This document shows positions 51,886 to 62,523 of a stretch of DNA of 64,000 nucleotides, one piece after another. The notes below the pieces were generated by a model that did no database searches, was not told the DNA's origin, and was given only the letters and a program-made list of their open reading frames with translations. Both the position numbers and the translations under genes were made by a program. The stretch spans positions 62,001 through 126,000 of the forward strand of contig NZ_MSIF01000016.1 of the NCBI RefSeq assembly GCF_001921215.1, in the 5' to 3' direction. The first letter of the stretch is position 1. Each line of letters opens with the position of its first letter. This DNA comes from Actinophytocola xinjiangensis (GTDB taxonomy: Bacteria > Actinomycetota > Actinomycetes > Mycobacteriales > Pseudonocardiaceae).

Positions 51886-54800
51886 GGAAAGCAGTCTCCG
51901 GTATTCGGCGATCTCCGGCGTCGTTCCGGTCTCCGGTAACGACGTCAGCGCCTGCCGCCAGGCCCGGCGTGCCGCCCCGGCGTCGTCCCGCGCCCGGTGG
52001 GCGAGTCCCAGGACGTGCAGGGCTCTGGCGTGGTCGAGGCGACCTCCGGTGCGCTGGTGGATCTCGGCCGCCCGCCAGGCGTGCTCGGCAGCCACGGCGA
52101 ACTCACGCAGGTCGAACCGGATCCAGCCGAGCAGCGTCTCGGTCTGCCCTTCCAGGGTCTGGAATCCCGCCGACCGGCTCCGCTCCAGCGCGGTCCTGGC
52201 ATGAGCGACCGCCGCCCCCGGATCGCCGGACTTCCTGCTGTGCTCGGCGAAGCCGTGCAGGGCGACGATCTCGGCCCGGACGTGCCCGATCCGTCTGGCG
52301 AGTGCCAGGGCGGTGTCGAACGTGGTCAGAGCCCGGGCGTCGTGACCGAGGCGCAGGTAGATCGAGCCGAGGATGGCGAGGGCGTCCGCCTCCTCGTCGT
52401 GCGCGCTGGACCGGTTGGCCATGGAGGCCGCCGCCTCCGCGTACCGGCAGCCCGCCGGGTAGTCGCCCAGCTCGCGGTGGGCCAGTGCGAGCAACCCCAA
52501 CACGTCGGCCTCGTAGTGACGAACGGCGTTTCTCAGGTACAGGAAGCGGGCCTTGCCGAACTCGGCGATCGCCTCGGTGCACCGGCCGCGCCGCAGCAGC
52601 AGTTCACCGAGGATGGCGCGGCACTCCCCCTCCGCGATCCGGCCGCCTTCGTCGTCGCACAACGGCACCGCCTGCCTGGCCGCGTGCTCCGCGGCATCCA
52701 GGTTGCCGCGCTGCAACTCCACGAAACCCAGGTTCATCCAGGCCAGACAGGACACCGACCGGCTGCCGTTCTCCTCGGCCAGCCGCAGGCCGTCCCGGAT
52801 GTGCCGCGCGCCCTCGTCCAGATCGCCCATCGCCTGGCTGATGTTGCCGATGGCGACCAGCGCCCGCGCCTGGCCGACGGCGAACCCGTCGGCCCGGTGG
52901 GCACGCAGTTCCTCGCGGTAGTGCCGCATCGCACGCGGGTACTCGGCGTGCCGGTTGTACACGGCGCCGAGCGTGTTGTTCATGGCCGCGACCGCACGGT
53001 GGTTGCCCGCCTCGGTGGCCGCGTCCAGCACGGCGTGACAGGCCGACAGCCCTTCCGCGCGGTAGCGGCCCTGCGTGACCAGGTACGGGCGCAACAACTC
53101 CGCCATTGCCCACGCCAGCTGGGTCGGCCCCGTCACGCAGGCGTGCGTGATCGCCGCGGTGATGTTCAGGAACTCCTGGTCCATCCAGGCCAGCGCGCGC
53201 GACGAGTGCGTGAACCGGGCGCCCGGACCGGTCCGCTCCGGGCGCAACAGGGTGAGCCACACCGGGTACAGCAGGCGCGCCGCAGCGTCCACGCGCACGA
53301 GGTAGAAGCGGTAGAGCCGATCCGTGGCCTGGGCGATCGACACCTCGTCCTCCTCGAGGCGGCACCGCTCGACGGCGTAGAGCCGGAGCAGGTCGTGGAG
53401 GTGGAAGCGGGTGCTCGCCGACCGACCGACGAGGTTGGCGGCGGTGAGCTGGTCGAGCAGGCGCGCGGCCTGTTCCACCGGCACGTCCCCGAGTGCGGCG
53501 ACCGCGTCGACGTCGAAGGCGGACCCCGGCACCAGGCCGAGTAATCGGAACAGCCGCGCGACCGGCGCCGACAGGGTGGTGTAGGACAGCTCGAACGCGC
53601 CCCGGACGGCGGCCTCGTCGTCGCCGTCGATCGCGAGCCTGGCCAACAGGTTGCCCTGCCGCAGTTCCTCCGCGAACTCGCCGACGCTGCTTCTGGGACG
53701 CGCGAGAAGGTTCGCCGCCGCGATGCGCAGTGCCAGCGGCAGGTGGCCGCACTGCGCGGCGATGTCCGCCGTGGCGTCGGGTTCCGCGCCGACGCGGTCC
53801 GCGCCGACGATCGCGGCGAGCACCGCGTAGGACTGGGCCGGCGGCAGGACGTCCAGGTTCACCGGCCGCGAGCCCTGCAGTGCGGTCAGGCCGCGAAGCT
53901 CGTTGCGACTGGTGACCAGCACCGCGCAGCCGGGCGCGCTGGGCAGCAGCGGGCGGACCTGGGTCGGCACGGCCGCGTTGTCCAGCAGCACGAGCACCCG
54001 GCGGTTCGCGAGCAACGTCCGGTACAGCGTGGTCACCTCGTCCAGGTCCGACGGCACGGCCAGACCGGGGACACCGAGCGAGACCAGGAACCGGGAGATG
54101 ACCTGCTGCGGCGTCAGCGCGGGGGTGACTGAATATCCACGCAGGTCGGCGTAGAGCTGGCCGTCCGGGAACTTCGCGGCCAACTCGTGCGCGACCCGGA
54201 CCGCCAGCGCGGTCTTGCCGGCACCCGGGGGTCCGGTGATCACGACCAGCGGCACGCCGGCCGTCGCGTCCGGTTCGAGGATGCTGGCGATCTGTCCGAT
54301 CAGCTCGTCCCGGCCGACGAAGTCACGCAGGTCCGGTGGCAGCTGGCGGGGTGAGGCGTGGTGGTGCGCGCCGGCGGCGGCGACCACCTCGACGGGCTGC
54401 GGTGCCGCGACCGACGGATCACCGGTCAGGATCGCCTGGTGCAGCGTACGGAGCTCCTCTCCGGGGTCCACACCGAGCTGCTCGGCCAGCGCCCGCGCGA
54501 CCTTGTGGAACACGGCGAACGCCTCGGCCTGCCGACCGGACCGGTAGAGCGCCAGCATCAGCTGACCGGAGAACCGTTCACGCAGCGGGTGTTCCTCGCT
54601 GACCGCCTGGAGCTGGCGGATCAGCTCGGCGTGCCTGCCGAGCCGCAACTCGACGTCGAAGGACCGCTCCAGCACCTCGAGCCGCTCCGCCTCGAGGTGT
54701 GGGACGTCCTGTGACTGCACGCTCTCGGACGGCACGTCCACCAGCGGCCTGCCCCGCCACTGCTCCAGCGCGCCCTGGAGCAGTCCGGACCGCTCGGCGA

Positions 54801-55161
54801 GATCGCTGGTGGTCGAGGCGCGTGCCACGTGCTCACGGAACCGCGCGAGGTCCAGTTCGTCCGGCCCGACGAGGACCTGGTAACCGGTCCGCGAGGTGAC
54901 CACTCGTTCCGGGGTTCCGAGGGTCTGCCGCAGCCGCTGCACGTAGGTCTGCACGGTCGGCCGGGGACTGCGGGGCGGGTTCGTGCCCCACAACCGGTCG
55001 ACCAGGTCGTCGACAGGGACGATCTCGTTGGCACGCAGCAACAACGACGCGAGCAACACCCGTTGCCGACCTGCCACGACGGTGACCTGCTGGTCCTGGA
55101 CGAGAACCTCCAGACGCCCCAGGATCCGGAAATCCACTGTGGTGCTCGCGCGTTGGGTCAC
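51865..55161 (-). CDS. SARP-type regulator with NB-ARC and TPR domains (AfsR-like)
   Basis: A 1098-residue activator. Residues 8-100 are the OmpR-like winged helix (FRILGRLEVL... VDRLWGTNPPRSPRPTVQTYVQRLRQTLG). The bacterial transcriptional activation domain follows to about 255 (RFREHVARA... LGVDPGEELRTLHQAIL). The NB-ARC ATPase has Walker A GPPGAGKTALAV near 310 and VLVLLDNAA, and TPR repeats fill the C-terminal half. GTG 55161 begins VTQRASTTVDFRILG. It is divergent from the LmbU-type gene and converges on the candidate peptide gene, overlapping it by 21 bases. It very likely activates one or more of the biosynthetic operons here. Confidence 0.93.
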   Translation of the reverse strand: MTQRASTTVDFRILGRLEVLVQDQQVTVVAGRQRVLLASLLLRANEIVPVDDLVDRLWGTNPPRSPRPTVQTYVQRLRQTLGTPERVVTSRTGYQVLVGPDELDLARFREHVARASTTSDLAERSGLLQGALEQWRGRPLVDVPSESVQSQDVPHLEAERLEVLERSFDVELRLGRHAELIRQLQAVSEEHPLRERFSGQLMLALYRSGRQAEAFAVFHKVARALAEQLGVDPGEELRTLHQAILTGDPSVAAPQPVEVVAAAGAHHHASPRQLPPDLRDFVGRDELIGQIASILEPDATAGVPLVVITGPPGAGKTALAVRVAHELAAKFPDGQLYADLRGYSVTPALTPQQVISRFLVSLGVPGLAVPSDLDEVTTLYRTLLANRRVLVLLDNAAVPTQVRPLLPSAPGCAVLVTSRNELRGLTALQGSRPVNLDVLPPAQSYAVLAAIVGADRVGAEPDATADIAAQCGHLPLALRIAAANLLARPRSSVGEFAEELRQGNLLARLAIDGDDEAAVRGAFELSYTTLSAPVARLFRLLGLVPGSAFDVDAVAALGDVPVEQAARLLDQLTAANLVGRSASTRFHLHDLLRLYAVERCRLEEDEVSIAQATDRLYRFYLVRVDAAARLLYPVWLTLLRPERTGPGARFTHSSRALAWMDQEFLNITAAITHACVTGPTQLAWAMAELLRPYLVTQGRYRAEGLSACHAVLDAATEAGNHRAVAAMNNTLGAVYNRHAEYPRAMRHYREELRAHRADGFAVGQARALVAIGNISQAMGDLDEGARHIRDGLRLAEENGSRSVSCLAWMNLGFVELQRGNLDAAEHAARQAVPLCDDEGGRIAEGECRAILGELLLRRGRCTEAIAEFGKARFLYLRNAVRHYEADVLGLLALAHRELGDYPAGCRYAEAAASMANRSSAHDEEADALAILGSIYLRLGHDARALTTFDTALALARRIGHVRAEIVALHGFAEHSRKSGDPGAAVAHARTALERSRSAGFQTLEGQTETLLGWIRFDLREFAVAAEHAWRAAEIHQRTGGRLDHARALHVLGLAHRARDDAGAARRAWRQALTSLPETGTTPEIAEYRRLLSSVDPAH

Positions 55162-55315
55162 CGTCTGCCTCTCTGTCCCCGGCTCAGCGGCGCGTCACAA
55201 ACTACACTGTCGCGGTTAGACGGCCGCTGACGGTGAGACGTCTGACGGATGTCTACGACGGCTGGCAGGGTGAACACCACTGCCCGGTCAGCGACGAAGG
55301 CAACGAGGAATCCTG
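55162..55315. promoter_or_regulatory. Divergent promoter region of SARP and LmbU-type genes
   Basis: This 154-bp gap separates two divergent pathway regulators. It holds several GACGG/GACGT elements (55219, 55229, 55237, 55244, 55257) and the 8-bp palindrome AGACGTCT. The spacing is irregular, so I do not call them SARP boxes. GAGGAATCCTG before 55316 is a good ribosome binding site for the LmbU-type gene. Confidence 0.4.
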
Positions 55316-55942
55316 ATGCGACGACAGGAAGTGTTGACCAGCCCTGGACCCGCGCCAGGAATGGTCAGGGAGAATCACCCGGAAGTACCACCACCACGTG
55401 ACCAGATTCTCACCACGAAGGTCGGGCTTCGGTTCCCGGCGGACGTCAGTTTCGACTCGTGGCAACAGGCCGGCCGGCAGATCTCCCACGTCGTCGACTC
55501 CTTCGCCTGGTGCCTCGGCGACTGGTTGGTGTACGGCCAACGGCGCTACACCAACAGGTACAAGCAGGCGATCGACGCCATCGGCCTGGACTACCAGACG
55601 CTGCGCAACTACGCGTCCGTCGCCAGGCGCGTCACGCTCCCCCGCAGACGGCCTTCGCTGAGTTTTCAGCACCACGCCGAGGTCGCGGCCCTCTCGGAGA
55701 CGGAACAGGATTCCTGGCTGCACCGTGCCGAGCAGGGCGGTTGGTCCCGGAACCAGCTACGACAGCATCTGCGGGGCATTCGGTACGGCCGATCGAAAGA
55801 GACAACGGCGCTGCCCAAAATGGTCGTCCAGGACGAGCGGATCGCGCGGTGGCGGCTCGCCGCGACCCAATCGAACAGCCAATTCGAGCAGTGGGTCATC
55901 ACCGCGCTGGACCAGGCGGCCACGAGTGAGCTCGGCACGTAG
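55316..55942 (+). CDS. LmbU-family transcriptional activator
   Basis: A 208-residue regulator of the family named for LmbU of lincomycin biosynthesis. The diagnostic run is VGLRFPADVSFDSWQQAGRQ, then WCLGDWLVYGQRRYTNRYKQ, GLDYQTLRNYASVARRV and LSFQHHAEVAAL, ending with the DNA-binding region GWSRNQLRQHLRG. ATG 55316 follows CAACGAGGAATCCTG. Family members bind palindromic sites upstream of antibiotic genes and activate them. Its targets may include the 24-bp palindrome between the divergent biosynthetic operons, but that is a guess. Confidence 0.93.
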   Translation: MRRQEVLTSPGPAPGMVRENHPEVPPPRDQILTTKVGLRFPADVSFDSWQQAGRQISHVVDSFAWCLGDWLVYGQRRYTNRYKQAIDAIGLDYQTLRNYASVARRVTLPRRRPSLSFQHHAEVAALSETEQDSWLHRAEQGGWSRNQLRQHLRGIRYGRSKETTALPKMVVQDERIARWRLAATQSNSQFEQWVITALDQAATSELGT

Positions 55943-56458
55943 GCAAGCGGAGGCGGTGACGACCCGGCGGTGGTGGTCCGCCTGGTACCCCCGCTGACAG
56001 GAACGTCCTACGGTCCGCTGTCACACCGGTCCGGGCACGCTCCTGTTCACCGAGCACTGGCCGACGCGGCGAACGCGGGGCCTTCCCGTGATCAGCCTGG
56101 AGGCCACCAGGGGCAATCCCGCGCGACGACGCCCACGAGAGCGCCTCAGGGTGCGGGATCGGCCTCGGTTCGGTCCTACTGGGACTGTTGGGGGACGTGT
56201 CGGTTGACGCGGACGACGTCACGCCGTCGACGGTGTTCGGCAAGGTCGTGTTCTGGTTCGTCTTCGTCATCACCTTCACGATGTTCACCTCGGCGTCGGG
56301 GGTACCCCGGTCTCCGGGTTCCTCGACCAACTGCCACACCATCGCCGGACACCGTTCGAGATCCACGGAATCCGTCCCGACGTCCCACACTTCGTGGTTT
56401 CATGGACCGGCGGGACCATCGGTTCCGACCAAGGAGGGACGCGGAACGGGGGTTCGCG
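55943..56458. other. Gap between LmbU-type and STAND regulator genes
   Basis: This 516-bp stretch shows no protein-like frame with a ribosome binding site. The frame of the next gene stays open back to 55970, but its upstream translation is Arg/Pro-rich and out of character. An ATG at 56402 is in frame without a ribosome binding site. The promoter of the next gene should lie here. Confidence 0.5.
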
Positions 56459-59422
56459 GTGGGGGACGTGAGCGCTGGTGCGGCCGAGGGCGGCACAGAC
56501 GACCCACCGTCACCGGAGGGTGTCGCCACGGTGGACGAACTGGCCGCACGGCTGTGTGACCTGCGGGCGTGGGCCGGCAGTCCGTCGTTCACGCGGTTGG
56601 CCAAGGGCGTCGGCGCCGTGCGCGCGGCACGCGGCGCCCCGCCCGAGGAGCGTCCTGGCCGGGTGACCGTCTACGAGTGTTTCCGCCCCGGGCGACGGCG
56701 GATCGACGTCGAGTTGCTGGTCGACATCGTCGCCGCGCTCGGTGTGGATCAGGTCGGGCGCGACGCCTGGCGGCGGGCGCACCGCGCCGTGTCCCGCCCG
56801 ACGGCCAGCCCGGCGGCGCCCGCCTCGCCGTCGGTGCCGCCGGAGGTCAGCGCGGCGCTGGACTCCCTGCGCCGGGGTGGGTCCCACCGCGTCGCCAACC
56901 TGATCTGCCCCGCCGGCACCGGGAGGTCGGCCATGCTGGCGTCGTTGCCGGTCGACGCGGTGCGGGTCGACCTGGCGGCCGACGACGAGGACGTGCTGCT
57001 CGCGGCGCTGGACGACACGCCCGGCCTGGTCATCGTGGACAACGTGGACTCACCGGCCGCGCTCGCCACGGTGGGTGCCGCGCTCGACCGGCACGGACAG
57101 GTCCGGGCGATCGTGGCGAGCACCCGGCCGCTGTCCGGTTCGCTCGCCTCACTGACACCGGAGATCGCGGCCGTGGTCATCCCGCCACCGCACACCCACG
57201 CGCCCGCCGAGCTACCGCCCGACATCAGCGAGTTCACCGGGCGGGACCGCGAGTTGACCGAACTGGCGGACGCGCTCGGCTCCCCCGGCACGGCCCGCGC
57301 GGTCGCCGTGCGGATCATCTGCGGCATGGGCGGCTCCGGCAAGACGGCGCTCGCCGTGCACGTGGCGCATCTGCTGGCGCCCCGGTACCCGGCCGGGCAG
57401 CTGTTCGCGGACCTCACCAACGCGACCGCGGCGGAGGTGCTGGCCCAGTTCCTGGTCGGCCTGGGGGTCGACCGTTCCGTGGTGCCGGACGGGCTGAACG
57501 AACGAACCGCCATGTACCGCAGCAGAACCGCGGGCCGGCGGGTGCTGGTGGTCCTGGACAACGCGACCTCGGAGGAGGTGGTCCGGTGGCTGGTGCCGGG
57601 GGCCGCGTCGTGCGGGGTGCTCGTGACGAGCCGATCCCGGCTGTCGACACTGTCCGGTGCGACCCGACTCGACCTCGGTCAGCTGCCCGGCACGGACGCG
57701 GTGGCGTTGCTCCGCACGATCGCGGCCGTCAACCCAGGAGACTGGGACGGCGAGTCCGCGCGGGCCGTGGTCGGACTGTGCGACCGGCTACCGCTCGCCA
57801 TCAGGATCGCGGGTGCCAGGATCGCCCGCCGCCAGGGCGTCCCGCTCACCCGGTTCGCCAGCAGACTCGCCGACGAGAAGGCCCGACTCGACATCCTGTC
57901 CACGCCGGACCTCGGGGTTCGCGCGTGCTTCGACGTGACCTACGCCGACCTCGGCGCCCACGCCCGGCACACCTTCCTGTGCTTCGGCCTGGTGACGACG
58001 GACACCGTGGCGAGTTGGGTGCTGCGGGTGGCCACCGGCCTGTCCCAGCAGGAGACGGAGCTCGCGCTCGACGAGCTGACCGAGGCCCAGCTGTTCACGA
58101 CCACCGGCACCGACCTGACCGGTGAGCCCCGCTACCGGATGCACGACCTGGTGCGGCTGTACGCGACGGAACGCGCGCGGGCCGATCTCGGCGAGGACCA
58201 ACGGCGGTCCGCGCCGCGACGGGTGTTCGAGAGCTGGCTGGCGCTCGCGGCGGCGGCCGACCGACGTCTGCCGTACCGGACACTGCCCCGCGCCGAGCAC
58301 GTGAGCGCCACCGCACCGCCGTCGTCGGAGTTGGTCACCGACCCACTGGCGTGGTTCACCTCGGAGCGCGACCAGCTCCGCGCGGTCGTGCTCCAGGCGT
58401 CCGGATCGGGTCTGCCGGAGCTCGCGTGGCGGATCGCCGACGCGTGCGCCGGGTTCTACGAGACCCGCGATCTCTACGACGACTGGCGCGAGACCCACCT
58501 GGCCTGCCTCGACGCCTGCGAGCCAGCGGGCGTGGGCGCGTTCACGATGGCCCGCAACCTCGCCCACCTGTACAGCCTGCCGGTGGTGCGCGGCGAGACG
58601 ATGACCGCGTACGCCATGCGGGCACTGGAGATCGCCCGGGCGGCCGGGCTCACCGACGGCGTCGCACAGGCACAGGTCCTGCTCGCGGTGGCCGCGATCG
58701 CACGCGCCGCGTTCGACGAGGCGTTCGAGCTGGTGACCTCGGCACGCGACCACGCGGAACCAGGCAGCCCGGTCGACCTGGCCGGCTTGGGCGTTCTGGG
58801 AGTCCTGCACCGCCTGCGCGGCGAGGACGACGTCGCGGCCGAACACTTCGCCCGGGTGCTGGAGCGGGTCACCGGCCGTGGGCACAACGGGTACGAGCTG
58901 GTCGCGATGCGCACGCTGGCGATCATCTGGCGTGCCGGGAAGCGGTACGCGGAGGCCACAGCGATCCTGAACGAGGGCGTCGCCCTCACCCGGCGCCTGG
59001 GCGTCCGGGCCAGCGAGCTGCTCATGCTGATCGAACTGGGCGAGGTGTCGGCCCTGGCCGGACGTACCACCGCCGACGACGAACTGGCCGCCGCGAACAG
59101 CCTGGCGGAGGCCATGTCCAGCGAGATCGGCGCCGCACTGACCTGGCGTGCGATGTCCACACTGGACATCGCACGCGGGGACCTGGGGAGTGCGCGGGAC
59201 CGGCTCACCCGCTCACTCGCCGTGCAGCACCGGCACGGCCTCCCGCACGTGGAGGCACACACCCTACGTGCGCTCGGCACCGTCCAGGCCAAGCTGCGGG
59301 ATCCGGTCGCCGCCGCACGGTCCTGGCGGCAGGCGCGGGACATCTACTCGGTGCTGGGCAATGCCCACGAAGTAGAGGCCCTCGACCACGACCTGGACGC
59401 GCTCGCGCCGGACGGTCCGTAG
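56459..59422 (+). CDS. STAND-type regulator: HTH, NB-ARC and TPR domains
   Basis: A 987-residue signalling/regulatory ATPase. The first 110 residues resemble an XRE-like helical domain common in such actinomycete proteins ([20 protein letters not shown]... [15 protein letters not shown]). A degenerate P-loop-like segment follows near 155 ([11 protein letters not shown]). The true NB-ARC Walker [14 protein letters not shown] lies near 295 with VLVVLDNAT as Walker B and [10 protein letters not shown] as the MHD-like motif. C-terminal TPR repeats fill 600-980. GTG 56459 follows GGGGG by six bases; ATG 56402 is an alternative. It resembles SARP-like sensors without the BTAD domain and probably controls neighbouring genes. 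Confidence 0.85.
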   Translation: MGDVSAGAAEGGTDDPPSPEGVATVDELAARLCDLRAWAGSPSFTRLAKGVGAVRAARGAPPEERPGRVTVYECFRPGRRRIDVELLVDIVAALGVDQVGRDAWRRAHRAVSRPTASPAAPASPSVPPEVSAALDSLRRGGSHRVANLICPAGTGRSAMLASLPVDAVRVDLAADDEDVLLAALDDTPGLVIVDNVDSPAALATVGAALDRHGQVRAIVASTRPLSGSLASLTPEIAAVVIPPPHTHAPAELPPDISEFTGRDRELTELADALGSPGTARAVAVRIICGMGGSGKTALAVHVAHLLAPRYPAGQLFADLTNATAAEVLAQFLVGLGVDRSVVPDGLNERTAMYRSRTAGRRVLVVLDNATSEEVVRWLVPGAASCGVLVTSRSRLSTLSGATRLDLGQLPGTDAVALLRTIAAVNPGDWDGESARAVVGLCDRLPLAIRIAGARIARRQGVPLTRFASRLADEKARLDILSTPDLGVRACFDVTYADLGAHARHTFLCFGLVTTDTVASWVLRVATGLSQQETELALDELTEAQLFTTTGTDLTGEPRYRMHDLVRLYATERARADLGEDQRRSAPRRVFESWLALAAAADRRLPYRTLPRAEHVSATAPPSSELVTDPLAWFTSERDQLRAVVLQASGSGLPELAWRIADACAGFYETRDLYDDWRETHLACLDACEPAGVGAFTMARNLAHLYSLPVVRGETMTAYAMRALEIARAAGLTDGVAQAQVLLAVAAIARAAFDEAFELVTSARDHAEPGSPVDLAGLGVLGVLHRLRGEDDVAAEHFARVLERVTGRGHNGYELVAMRTLAIIWRAGKRYAEATAILNEGVALTRRLGVRASELLMLIELGEVSALAGRTTADDELAAANSLAEAMSSEIGAALTWRAMSTLDIARGDLGSARDRLTRSLAVQHRHGLPHVEAHTLRALGTVQAKLRDPVAAARSWRQARDIYSVLGNAHEVEALDHDLDALAPDGP

Positions 59423-59429
59423 CGCGTGG

Positions 59430-59873
59430 TCAGCACCACGGTGCGGACGAGTCCATACCGCCGTAGCCCTCGATGGTGAGCACGGAGTCGGTGTAGAAGT
59501 TCATCGGCTGCACCTTGACGACCGTGCCGCTCGGGATCGTCGCCAGCGCCTGGAGCGACACCGACGACTGGCTGCGCGGTGACACCTGGACCAGCGCGGA
59601 ATCGGACACCGCCCGGAACGTGTACGGACTGGGGACGCGGTTGGTGCTCACCACCCACGAACTGCCAGCGGGAATCCCGCCATCGGAGATGATCACGAAC
59701 TTCTCCACGTTTCCGAACGAGCCTTCACAGATGTGGCCGAGCACCGCGCCCTGGACACCGACCGTCCCGGCGTTCGCGGCAGGCGCGGCGTTCGCGACCC
59801 CGGCCGACAACACCAGCCCAACCGTGGCGAACACACCAGCGACCAGCCGGCGGATGTTCGAACCATTACCCAT
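59430..59873 (-). CDS. Small secreted protein of unknown function
   Basis: A 147-residue exported protein. ATG 59873 follows GGGGAATC. Residues 1-30 are a signal peptide (LVAGVFATVGLVLSAGVANA/AP). The mature part is rich in Ser, Val and Gly, likely all-beta, with two Cys residues (ICEG and the C-terminal PWC) that could form one disulfide. It converges on the STAND regulator with 7 bp between stops. I recognise no family. Confidence 0.75.
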   Translation of the reverse strand: MGNGSNIRRLVAGVFATVGLVLSAGVANAAPAANAGTVGVQGAVLGHICEGSFGNVEKFVIISDGGIPAGSSWVVSTNRVPSPYTFRAVSDSALVQVSPRSQSSVSLQALATIPSGTVVKVQPMNFYTDSVLTIEGYGGMDSSAPWC

Positions 59874-60098
59874 GATTCCCCAGCCCCTCCCACGCGGAAA
59901 CAGTTGATCGAATACTGGTCACGAACTCCCGGCCACACCATGATTCCGAACGAATCCGAACGAATCCGGATGGCTCCCCACTATCGACGTGTTCGAACTC
60001 AGCCACCTGTTGCGGATCGCATCCCGGAAACGATAATGTCGGCCTTGCCGCTCACTTCTTCCTTTCCAGCTGCCATTGATTGTTCCTGGGGGCATCAC

Positions 60099-60296
60099 AT
60101 GCCGAACGAGACGTCGCCGACCGAGGACCCGGACACCACCCCGGAGGACGGCACGACACACCCGGCGGGTCAGATCCGCCTGTCACCGGCCAGAGCCATC
60201 GGCCTCCGCGCCAGCGCACTCGGCGCCCTCGCCGTCGGCGCCGCCATCACCGCCGTGCCGTTGGTGACGGCCGTCCACACGACCAGCGGCCCCTGA
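60099..60296 (+). CDS. Possible small membrane protein
   Basis: A 65-residue frame starting at ATG 60099, seven bases after GGGGG. The N-terminal half is acidic and Thr/Pro-rich (PNETSPTEDPDTTPEDGTT). The C-terminal half is a hydrophobic helix (ALGALAVGAAITAVPLVTAV) ending HTTSGP. This layout fits a small single-pass protein. No homologue comes to mind, and chance cannot be excluded in GC-rich DNA. Confidence 0.45.
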   Translation: MPNETSPTEDPDTTPEDGTTHPAGQIRLSPARAIGLRASALGALAVGAAITAVPLVTAVHTTSGP

Positions 60297-60850
60297 ACGA
60301 CGCCCGACCTACCGGCGGCGCGAACCGGCACCCGCACCGGACGCGACCGTGTCCCTCTCGCCGGTGTGCCAGCCGTTCGCGACACGGTCCGCAGTGGATA
60401 CCGCCGCCGCGTCCTCGTGAGCCCGCCGGCAGCGAGCCTGACGACCCGTTCAACGGCGCCGCGCAGGACCTTGGCCGGTCAACGGACCATCCACTGCGCC
60501 ACCGCCTCCTCGTCGGCGGCCCGGTCCACGCGTCGTGCACGCCGTTCGGCGATCACGCCGGCTCCGGCGAGCCCACCATCGGCCACCCGCTGAGCGACAC
60601 CGAGAGTCACGTGCCTCCAACCGCTGCCCGTGATCGCGCTCTGGCCCAAGCTCACCTGGCTCAGCCGACGTTGCCGAACGACTCGACGTGCCACAGTCGT
60701 TGGTCAGCGAGCACAAGGCCGACGATCGGCGGCTGGAGACGCGTGGGCCGCGTCATGAGGGCCGTGTCGCTCCCGTTCCCACGACGTGGGGTCGTGGTGA
60801 CTCGGTCGCCTGCTTTCCGCCTCTTCGCGCGGCGGGCGGGTACCTGCCGT
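60297..60850. other. Intergenic region without a supported gene
   Basis: This 554-bp stretch between a possible small protein and the convergent stop of an unknown gene shows no frame with protein-like composition and a ribosome binding site. I see no clear terminator hairpin or repeat in it. Confidence 0.5.
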
Positions 60851-61714
60851 TCAGTAGGTGTGGAGCGGGTCGTCGCCGGACCGCTGGGCCTGATCAATCC
60901 ATGTCTGCGCGACGCGGTGGAACGTGGGGTTCTGGGGGGCGTGCCGCATGAGCGCGTTGAGCGCCCAGGTCGCCTGCCCGGGCGTCCAGCCGGTGCTGTT
61001 CAACGCGAGCCATGCCGTGCCGAGGTCGCCCGCGCCGAGGTGCTCCTCGAAGACCGCCTGCTTGTCCGACTCCCTGTCCAGCCAGGGCGGCACCTCGTCG
61101 AGGCCCGTGAGGTCGTCGGGCCCGTACTCGAACAAGCAGGTGTGCGGTCGCGGACCGCCCAGCGGGAACTGGCCGTCGTAGACCGCCGCGGCGTTGTCGT
61201 GCTGATCCTTGGCCAGTACCAGTTCGCGGGGGATCTCGTTCTGGAACTCGCGTAGTTCGCCGAGCATGTCGGGGTCGTCGCCGTGCTGGATGGTGTGCTC
61301 GTCGAAGCGTCGCAGATCGTCCGTTCCGACCCCCAACCGTGTCGCGATGGTGGAGATGGTGTCGTCGATGCCGTCGTTGCCCACGATGGCATCCACGATG
61401 GTCCTGGCGACGAGCTGGTCCTCGGTGCGGCACGTCTCGCTCGCGAGGTCGCCGTCCTCGCGGGAGGTGGTGACGAACACCGGAGAGCGCGGGACGAACC
61501 AGTGCATCCACAGGCCGTCGTACGACCAGCCGGAGTCGTTCGACCTGTAGGGGATCATCGCTGGCGGATACCCGTACCAGACCGGGCCCAGATCCTCCGC
61601 TCGCGGATAGAAACCATCCGAGGCCTCAACCATCGCCGGCACGATCGCCGCGGCACGGGGGTACCCCAGATCGGCGATCAGAGCGTGGTACTCCAGCATG
61701 AGCTTCGTCGACAT
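60851..61714 (-). CDS. Soluble protein of unknown function
   Basis: A 287-residue acidic, Trp-rich cytoplasmic protein. ATG 61714 follows CCGGAGGACACCCGCG, a strong ribosome binding site; the frame upstream to 61825 is read-through. It starts MSTKLMLEYHALIADLGYPR and contains WYGYPPAMIPYRSNDSGWSYDG, a pattern reminiscent of SMI1/KNR4 (SUKH)-like immunity or DUF proteins that protect against toxins, but the match is vague. There is no signal peptide or membrane segment. It is a lone gene on the minus strand. Confidence 0.75.
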   Translation of the reverse strand: MSTKLMLEYHALIADLGYPRAAAIVPAMVEASDGFYPRAEDLGPVWYGYPPAMIPYRSNDSGWSYDGLWMHWFVPRSPVFVTTSREDGDLASETCRTEDQLVARTIVDAIVGNDGIDDTISTIATRLGVGTDDLRRFDEHTIQHGDDPDMLGELREFQNEIPRELVLAKDQHDNAAAVYDGQFPLGGPRPHTCLFEYGPDDLTGLDEVPPWLDRESDKQAVFEEHLGAGDLGTAWLALNSTGWTPGQATWALNALMRHAPQNPTFHRVAQTWIDQAQRSGDDPLHTY

Positions 61715-61902
61715 CGCGGGTGTCCTCCGGTCGGGTGCCCCGCATTCTAGGGATGAGGACCTGAACGGCAGAGGTGTGTTGGACCACTGAGGAGAAACCG
61801 CTCTCGTCGACGGTACATGCCGCACCTCGATACAGGCCCCCGCGGTTCCAGTGACTCATGAACCCCAATCTGGTCATGTGCCAACCAGTGGGGCACGGTC
61901 AC

Positions 61903-62523
61903 TCAGTCGCGGCGCAGCCAGCCGCGGGTGAGGGCTTCGGTGACGGCGGCGGTGCGGTCGTTGACGTCGAACTTGGTGAACACGTGGAGCAGGTGGCTTT
62001 TCACGGTGGCTTCGCTGATGTGCAGTGCCTGGCCGATGTCGGCGTTGGACAGGCCGCGGGCGACGAGTTCGAGGACCGCGAGTTCGCGGCGGCTGGGGGT
62101 TGGGGCCTGGATCGCGGTGACCAGGCGGGTGGCGATCGGGGCCGGCAGGACGGTTCGGCCTCGGGCGGTGGCTCGGACGGCGGCGACGACCTCGGGGCCG
62201 GGTGTGTCCTTGAGCAGGTAGCCGGTGGCTCCGGCCTCGACGGCGCGGAGGATGTCGCCGTCGGTTTCGAAGGTGGTGAGGACCAGTACCTTGGCGCGGG
62301 TGGACGCGACGACCTGGGCGGTCGCGGTGACGCCGTCCATGCCGGGCATCTTCAGGTCCATCAGGACGACGTCGGGCGCGAGGTCGGTGGCGAGCCGGAC
62401 GGCGTCCTCGCCGTTGGCGCAGTCGGCGGTGACCTCGATGTCGGGTTCGGCGGACAGCAGGGCGCGCAGTCCCATGCGCACGACGGGGTGGTCGTCGGTG
62501 ATGGCGACGCGGATGGCGGTCAT
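61903..62523 (-). CDS. NarL/FixJ-family response regulator
   Basis: A 206-residue two-component regulator. The receiver domain has TDDHPVVRMGL (acidic pocket), phospho-acceptor Asp56 in VLMDLKMPGMDG, the Thr of VLTTFET and the Lys of YLLKDTPG. The C-terminal LuxR HTH reads ELAVLELVARGLSNADIGQA, then HISEATVKSHLLHVFTKFDV. ATG 62523 overlaps the kinase stop (ATGA), so the pair is coupled. It probably binds the palindrome at 63771-63794 or related sites; that target is inference. Confidence 0.95.
   Translation of the reverse strand: MTAIRVAITDDHPVVRMGLRALLSAEPDIEVTADCANGEDAVRLATDLAPDVVLMDLKMPGMDGVTATAQVVASTRAKVLVLTTFETDGDILRAVEAGATGYLLKDTPGPEVVAAVRATARGRTVLPAPIATRLVTAIQAPTPSRRELAVLELVARGLSNADIGQALHISEATVKSHLLHVFTKFDVNDRTAAVTEALTRGWLRRD

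Noticed and set aside
51797-52204. Plus-strand frame overlapping the peptide gene and the SARP gene
   Set aside because: Mostly antisense to SARP TPR repeats, with no ribosome binding site; the coupled frame at 51697 is better supported as the peptide.
55219-55261. GACGG elements as SARP binding repeats
   Set aside because: Spacings are 10, 8, 7 and 13 bp rather than the regular 11- or 22-bp pattern expected for SARP sites.
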